NCBI GenBank assembly: GCA_946628965.1
Contig: CAMOXI010000001.1
Location: 1-64,000 of the forward strand
Origin: an uncultured Clostridia bacterium
GTDB lineage: Bacteria > Bacillota > Clostridia > Oscillospirales > Oscillospiraceae
Direction: 5' to 3'
DNA length: 64,000 nucleotides
The position numbers were made by a program, and so were the translations under genes. The notes below the pieces were generated by a model. It was not told where the DNA came from. It ran no database searches and saw nothing but the letters and a program-made list of their open reading frames with translations. Below, one piece after another: positions 59,877 to 64,000 of the stretch (position 1 is the first letter of the stretch; each line of letters begins with the position of its first letter).

Positions 59877-61019
59877 TCAGCCCAGCAGGGACAGATCGAT
59901 CCCGGCGGCCAGCAGCGTGCCGTCGCTCTGCCAGCCGAGAACACAGGAGGGGAAGTACTCCCCGCCGTCATGGACGCGGATGCGGATGATATCTTCCCAG
60001 CCCGCGAGCGCCTCGGTGATTTCCCTGTCATAAACAGCCTCCTCAAAAGAGGGCGCCGTGAGCACACGGCCGTCTGCCCGGAGGCCGATCAGAACCATGC
60101 GCATCATCTGGATATCCACCATGTCATGCCAGGCGGAAACCGAGGCGAACTGCGGGAGAACATCTCCGTCACACACGGAGACGGTGCCGTCCTTCAGCCG
60201 GCAGAGCAGGGCGTTATTGGATGCCGCGATCTGCTCCACGTCATGCAGCTGATTCGCCTCCAGGGCAAAGCCGTTTACAAATTCGACCTCGGGACCCGCA
60301 ACGAAAACCGTGCCGTCCCGGTTCAGGCAGGCGGTGACATAGCCGGAGCTGGCGATGGCGACGGCGTCTCGCGGCGTGCGGGTGAAAGCATAGTACTCGC
60401 TGCCCCGCTTCACGCTGCCGTCCTCACAGAGGGCGATCAGCCCCCGGCTTTCGGGATAGGCGTAGGGCAGGATCTCCTTGATGCCGCTCCAGCTCTGGTA
60501 CACCTGCCCGCCGCCGAAGGAGGCGTCCGGCGCGTCGTTGGAGACCAGGATGCGGCCGTCCTCGGTCAGACCGTAGTATTCTTCCACACTGAAGGCAATA
60601 TCCCGGACGCCGGTCCAGGCGTTGGGATCAAAGCGTGCATCCAGCGGATACGGGGTTTCGCGAAGCCCGATCGTGGAGACCACGCTGCCGTCGGCCTTCA
60701 GCCCGATGAGATCGGAGCCGGTGGAGACGATCTTCACCAGGTCGCGCCAGGAGAAGACCTGCGCGAGAACAGAGTCCTCAAAATGGCTGCCGAGACCGGC
60801 GCTTTTCAGCGTTCCGTCCGACAGCAGGGCAACGATGGCCTGGGGATCGCGCGAAAAGACGATGACGTCGAGGATCTCCGGCTCACTGCCGGTTTTTTCC
60901 CGGGATCCGGCAGAAGCGCCGCTGGGGCCGCCGAAAAGCACAATACACAGAAGCAGCAGAACAAGCGCGATCCCAAACACGATCGGGAGAACAGGCAGAT
61001 TTGATTTTTTCCTCTCCAT
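59877..61019 (-). CDS. Membrane-anchored RCC1-like repeat protein
   Basis: A 380-residue protein with an N-terminal membrane helix (about 13-34) and an extracellular region of repeats of about 50 residues. Each has a W..(D)IV.I....D.I.GL..DG.V pattern, as in RCC1-type beta-propellers: WRDLVKIVSTGSDLIGLKAD, WTGVRDIAFSVEEYYGLTED and WHDMVDIQMMRMVLIGLRAD, each ending in a DG. Five to seven such units fit one propeller. The ATG at 61019 has AAGGAG upstream; the frame is open further but without support. Bacterial RCC1-like proteins are mostly surface proteins of unknown role. Confidence 0.8.
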   Translation of the reverse strand: MERKKSNLPVLPIVFGIALVLLLLCIVLFGGPSGASAGSREKTGSEPEILDVIVFSRDPQAIVALLSDGTLKSAGLGSHFEDSVLAQVFSWRDLVKIVSTGSDLIGLKADGSVVSTIGLRETPYPLDARFDPNAWTGVRDIAFSVEEYYGLTEDGRILVSNDAPDASFGGGQVYQSWSGIKEILPYAYPESRGLIALCEDGSVKRGSEYYAFTRTPRDAVAIASSGYVTACLNRDGTVFVAGPEVEFVNGFALEANQLHDVEQIAASNNALLCRLKDGTVSVCDGDVLPQFASVSAWHDMVDIQMMRMVLIGLRADGRVLTAPSFEEAVYDREITEALAGWEDIIRIRVHDGGEYFPSCVLGWQSDGTLLAAGIDLSLLG

Positions 61020-61140
61020 ATGTAAACGCTCCTTTCCCTGAACCGATACTGTGGACCGGAAAGCCCCTCTTATTATGCAGGAAAAAAACGGGGATTGCAA
61101 GTCCCGGCAGGGATCCAGGCCGAGAAATGAAAAGCAGCGA

Positions 61141-61169
61141 TTGACAGTGCGGACAAAAAGCAATACTCT
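61141..61169 (+). promoter_or_regulatory. Promoter of the zinc-ribbon surface protein
   Basis: TTGACA (61141-61146), 17-bp spacer, TACTCT (61164-61169), 60 bp before the start. Confidence 0.6.
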
Positions 61170-61228
61170 AAAGAAAACGAGGTTTCAAAACGCCAGCTGT
61201 GAAAAACGGAAACGTTGGGGGTTGAGAG

Positions 61229-62101
61229 ATGTATTGTGTAAATTGCGGAAACAAACTGGAAAACGGGACCAGGGTCTGCCCGTTCTGCGGTGCGCCGACG
61301 GGCGCGCCACCCCCACGGTCCGGTGACCGGAGCCGGCTTTGGGTGTTGATCGCGCTGATCACCCTGCTCCTGCTGGCTTTTCTGTTTGTGTTTGTCATTT
61401 ATCGCATTCTGCCCGGCAGCAGCGCTGACGGACAGGGGGAGCCTGCGCAGGTCAGCACGCCCACGCCGACATTTGTTCCGGTATCAACGCCTGTCCCGAC
61501 GACTGCGCCGACCCAGGTCCCAACGCCGAGTCCGGTCCCGCTGGTTCCGGCGACCGCGGGCACAAGTACGACAGGCAGTTATCTGTCCGACATCGTGTAT
61601 GACCAGCAGGGGAGGCTGTGGCTTGCGACGGAGCAGGTTAACGGCGACTGGTACCGCTGGGAGTATGTCTACGACCAGTATGGCAGTTTCCGCTACCGCG
61701 CAAGAAGCATCGGCGCTCCGGCAACAAAATGGTCCGGGAAGTTCATGCCCGGGACCGATATCACCTACTGCGTCCTGACGGAGCCGGTGGACAACTGTAT
61801 CGGCCTGACGATCGAATACCGTGTTACGAAAGTGACGAAGGGCGACGGCCTGGGGCGGAGAGACCTCTATATCCAGACAGGAGCCAGCAGCTGGGAGAAG
61901 ATCGGGGACTTCGACTATCCTTCTTACTCCGCGGTGAGCGCCACAGTGCTGCTGGACTGGCCGACGCTGCTGGAGGCCTTTGCCACGCCGCGCCAGAACC
62001 CGGACGACTCCGCCTTTACCGTGGATCAGCGCCTGACGGAGGTCTGGATCGCGGACAGAAACTATGTGACCCTGCGGGAGCCGCTGGTACCCGCGTGGTA
62101 G
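61229..62101 (+). CDS. Zinc-ribbon, membrane-anchored protein with Thr/Pro linker
   Basis: A 290-residue protein built in four parts: a cytoplasmic zinc ribbon (CVNCGNKLENGTRVCPFCG, residues 3-21), one membrane helix (about 37-60), a Thr/Pro/Val-rich linker (75-110) of the cell-wall-spanning kind, and an extracellular beta-rich domain (about 115-290) with no recognised family. The domain includes GSYLSDIVYDQQGRLWLATEQ. Such zinc-ribbon-plus-helix proteins are common in clostridia and often lie next to envelope genes. GGGGTTGAGAG precedes the ATG. Divergent from the RCC1-like gene. Confidence 0.75.
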   Translation: MYCVNCGNKLENGTRVCPFCGAPTGAPPPRSGDRSRLWVLIALITLLLLAFLFVFVIYRILPGSSADGQGEPAQVSTPTPTFVPVSTPVPTTAPTQVPTPSPVPLVPATAGTSTTGSYLSDIVYDQQGRLWLATEQVNGDWYRWEYVYDQYGSFRYRARSIGAPATKWSGKFMPGTDITYCVLTEPVDNCIGLTIEYRVTKVTKGDGLGRRDLYIQTGASSWEKIGDFDYPSYSAVSATVLLDWPTLLEAFATPRQNPDDSAFTVDQRLTEVWIADRNYVTLREPLVPAW

Positions 62102-62115
62102 ACGCGCCCTACTGC

Positions 62116-62157
62116 AAAGGACACCTCCTGCCGATACGGCTGGAGGTGTCCTTTTTT
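62116..62157 (+). terminator. Terminator of the zinc-ribbon gene
   Basis: AGGACACCTCC and GGAGGTGTCCT pair, with AGCCG/CGGCT-type pairing in the loop, followed by TTTTTT. Confidence 0.85.
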
Positions 62158-62194
62158 GCTGATCTGGATTAAAGAACAGAAGGGAGCTGCGGTC

Positions 62195-62779
62195 TTAATC
62201 GAACTGCAGCGTGATCGTCACATCGCCATTGCCCAGAAGGGCCGCCAGATCCTCCGCGCTCTGATCACTGATATGGCCGAGGCGGGTGTAGGCCCAGGAG
62301 TTGGAGCCGTAGAACACCACGATCTGGCTTCCGGCGTACAGGACGATGTCGCCCGCGGCAGTTGTGGTCTGTACATCGTTTCGGGGCAGATGCGTCCCGA
62401 TGGCGCCGACCTGCTCAAAGCCGCCGTACATGGACATGGAGATCGTCAGCGGCGCCTTTTGGCAGAGCGCGCGGAGCGCCTCCACGGAGGCGTTCTCTTC
62501 CCAGTCCACCGTGACTTCGGTCTCTCCGATCTGCATACTGAGCATCTTTTCTTCCTCCTCTGTACCAGCAGGGATCTCGCCCTGCTCTTCTCTGTCTGCC
62601 TGCGGCTCCTCCCCAGTCTCTACCGGACTTGGAGCGGTGGTCTCTTCCGGTTCCGGGGCGTACGCCTCCGCCACGGGCGCCGGGGTCTCCGGCGCAGCCG
62701 CCTGCGGCGGCTCAGCCCCGCAGGCGCTCAGCGTCAGAAGAAGGAGCCCGGCCAGCACCCCGATGATGATCCTGCGCAT
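62195..62779 (-). CDS. Lipoprotein with a cyclophilin-like fold domain
   Basis: A 194-residue lipoprotein. The signal ends in LLTLSAC near residue 20. An Ala/Pro/Glu-rich linker reaches about residue 80. The C-terminal domain (85-194) matches the cyclophilin-like family found in small bacterial proteins: SMQIGETEVTVDWEEN, LTISMSMYGGFEQVGAIG, then GDIVLYAGSQIVVFYGSNSW and YTRLGHI. Peptidyl-prolyl isomerase activity is not established for this family. The ATG at 62779 has GGAGG 8 bp upstream. In related genomes this domain often travels with flavodoxin-like reductases and hydrolases, as here. Confidence 0.88.
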   Translation of the reverse strand: MRRIIIGVLAGLLLLTLSACGAEPPQAAAPETPAPVAEAYAPEPEETTAPSPVETGEEPQADREEQGEIPAGTEEEEKMLSMQIGETEVTVDWEENASVEALRALCQKAPLTISMSMYGGFEQVGAIGTHLPRNDVQTTTAAGDIVLYAGSQIVVFYGSNSWAYTRLGHISDQSAEDLAALLGNGDVTITLQFD

Positions 62780-62795
62780 ACTCAGGGCCTCCCGC

Positions 62796-63338
62796 TCAGA
62801 GGCTCCGGCCCAGGTCACAGGCCTCCTGCAGCTTCTCCGGGCGATCCTTCATCTCACCGGTCTCCGTGACGCCGCCGCCGAAGACCATACCGGCCAGCCG
62901 CGCCTTCGGGAAGCACTCGATCCAGCCCTCCAGCCCGCTTTTGGCGCGCTCGGGGACGAAGTCCTCATCCTCCGCGGCGGAGGCGAGAAAGTACACATCA
63001 CGGAAGCGATAGTCCGCGACAAAGAGGGGATTGCCCCGGTCCAGCAGCGTCTTCATCTGCCCGCTCATCTCGTAGTAATAGATGGGCGTGGCAAATACCA
63101 GCACGTCCGCCTGCTCCATCCTGGGCACGATCTCCTGCATGTCGTCCCGCAGGACGCACTTGCCTGTCTTCTGGCAGGCAAAGCAGCCCTGGCAGAAGCG
63201 CAGCTCCTTCCCGCGCAGGGAGATAAGCTCCACGTCATGGCCGCTCTCTGCGGCGCCCCTGGCAAAGGCCTCCGCCAGCGCTTCGGAATTGCTGTTCCGG
63301 CGGGGGCTTGTGGACAGGATCAGAACTTTTTTAGACAT
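62796..63338 (-). CDS. Flavodoxin family protein / NADPH-dependent FMN reductase
   Basis: A 180-residue flavoprotein. The FMN phosphate loop is LILSTSPRRNSNSEALAEAF. The CQGCFACQKTGKC segment with four Cys is typical of iron-sulfur flavoprotein-like reductases, though too compact to prove a cluster. ATPIYYYEMSGQMKTLLDR is the standard flavin-binding and dimer region. It probably reduces quinones or nitro-compounds or passes electrons. The ATG at 63338 has GAGGAG upstream. It lies 11 bp from the hydrolase gene upstream and 16 bp from the lipoprotein gene downstream, so the three form an operon. Confidence 0.9.
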   Translation of the reverse strand: MSKKVLILSTSPRRNSNSEALAEAFARGAAESGHDVELISLRGKELRFCQGCFACQKTGKCVLRDDMQEIVPRMEQADVLVFATPIYYYEMSGQMKTLLDRGNPLFVADYRFRDVYFLASAAEDEDFVPERAKSGLEGWIECFPKARLAGMVFGGGVTETGEMKDRPEKLQEACDLGRSL

Positions 63339-63349
63339 ATTGATTCTCC

Positions 63350-64000
63350 TCAGTTCAGAAATTGGGCGAAGAAGCGCTCCAGCTTGTCGAAGGGGATGGC
63401 GTTCCTGCCGCCGCCGTCGTAGAGATCGGTGTGGGTGGCGCCGGGGATCAGCAGGAGCTCCTTGTTCGCCGCGTACTTGCTGTCCTTTACCATGTCGGCG
63501 TAGGCGTCTTTGCCGAAGTAGCAGGAGTGGGCGGCGTCCCCGTGCATCACGAGAACGGCGGAGCGGATTTCCCTGGAGTACTGCAGGATGGGCTGATTCA
63601 GAAAGCTCTCGCAGCCGATCACGTTCCAGCCGCCGTTGGAGTTGAGGGAGCGGGGGTGGTAGCCGCGCGCCGTCTTGTAGTAGTCGTAATAGTCCTTGAC
63701 AAAGAAGGGCGCGTCTTCCGGCAGGGGATCGACCACGCCGCCGCCCAGCCGGTATTCGCCTGCCCTGAGATCTTCCAGACGCTGGGCGCACATGGCAGCG
63801 CGCTTGGCATAACGAGCGTCTTCACTGTCCTCGGAGTCAAAATAGCCCTTCGCGTTCACGCGGGTCATGTCGTACATGGTGGAGGCCACGGTCGCCTTGA
63901 CGCGGGTGTCCAGGGCTGCGGTGTTGAGGGCCATGCCGCCCCAGCCGCAGATGCCGATGATGCCGATGCGCTCGGAATCGACGCGCTCATGCAGGCTCAG
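63350..64000 (-). CDS. Alpha/beta hydrolase, 5' part outside window
   Basis: The C-terminal 216 residues of a hydrolase. The frame remains open to the window edge at 64000, where it reads into IGIIGICGWGGMALN. That is a nucleophile elbow with Cys in place of Ser (G-x-C-x-G), seen in dienelactone-hydrolase-like and related putative esterases. The His is likely in PGATHTDLYD near the C-terminus, and an Asp in VLVMHGDAAHS. First of the visible genes in the hydrolase-reductase-lipoprotein operon. Activity and substrate cannot be told without the N-terminus. Confidence 0.87.
   Translation of the reverse strand: MSLHERVDSERIGIIGICGWGGMALNTAALDTRVKATVASTMYDMTRVNAKGYFDSEDSEDARYAKRAAMCAQRLEDLRAGEYRLGGGVVDPLPEDAPFFVKDYYDYYKTARGYHPRSLNSNGGWNVIGCESFLNQPILQYSREIRSAVLVMHGDAAHSCYFGKDAYADMVKDSKYAANKELLLIPGATHTDLYDGGGRNAIPFDKLERFFAQFLN

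Overview
The window looks like the chromosome of a Gram-positive, GC-rich (about 60 percent by eye) spore-forming anaerobe of the Oscillospiraceae type (relatives of Oscillibacter, Flavonifractor or Lawsonibacter). The pointers are an intact sporulation sigma factor of the SigK type, a murT-gatD pair, an Agr-like LytTR two-component system, lipoprotein transporters, clostridial families such as DUF3793, DUF2325, DUF4364 and DUF2975, and sigma-A type promoters with 16-17 bp spacers. No phage, transposase, integrase or CRISPR array is visible. The genus is an inference from gene content; no search was run.

Layout. 1-225: two tRNA genes (Gly-GCC cut by the edge, Leu-UAG) and a long palindrome built on the tRNA-Leu 3' end. 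441-5503: a secreted beta-helix-like protein, murT-gatD-dus, and a glutathione peroxidase. 5860-9347 (minus): cca, a type 4 uracil-DNA glycosylase, a DUF2156 protein and a GNAT acetyltransferase. 9480-10847: murC. 11086-15552 (minus): a sugar-type ABC importer. 15854-17454: an ECF sigma factor with a membrane-anchored partner. 17622-19380: sigK and asparaginase. 19451-25629: an extracytoplasmic redox block, namely apbE, a Tat translocase, pentaheme nitrite reductase NrfA and the ResB/CcsA cytochrome c maturation pair. 25715-31811 (minus): an esterase, then a HAD phosphatase with an Fbp-like ABC importer. 32054-33390 (minus): flavodoxin, DUF3793 and DUF2325 under one promoter with tandem operator-like repeats. 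33635-40953: housekeeping and small regulators (D-2-hydroxyacid dehydrogenase, nrdR, DUF421, a NagB-like protein, DUF2975 with an XRE regulator, DUF4364, asnA, thiamine pyrophosphokinase). 40994-42037: a low-GC EcsC gene directly 3' of tRNA-Gly(CCC). 42323-46501: a four-gene operon (SPFH with zinc ribbons, lipoprotein, zinc-ribbon membrane protein, TPM-domain protein) resembling ydjGHI of Bacillus. 46594-50998: carboxylesterase, msrA, LytTR regulator and GHKL kinase. 51314-58672: a glycoside-use locus (domain-permuted GH3, small membrane protein, GH2, GPH symporter). 58848-64000: a possible HExxH metallopeptidase, an RCC1-like protein, a zinc-ribbon surface protein, a cyclophilin-like lipoprotein, an FMN reductase and a truncated alpha/beta hydrolase.

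How parts may work together. ApbE, Tat, NrfA and ResB/CcsA read as one envelope redox unit with no NrfH, so the electron donor to NrfA is open. The LytTR system ends just before a 21-bp-period direct repeat that sits upstream of a weak promoter for the GH3 gene, suggesting direct control of glycoside use. The most striking unexplained element is 54995-55200: seven consecutive hairpins closed by a roughly 20-bp helix with G-U pairs, between the GH3 unit and the GH2 gene. The other leading candidates for under-described biology are the SPFH/TPM operon and the promoter repeats of the DUF2325-DUF3793-flavodoxin operon.
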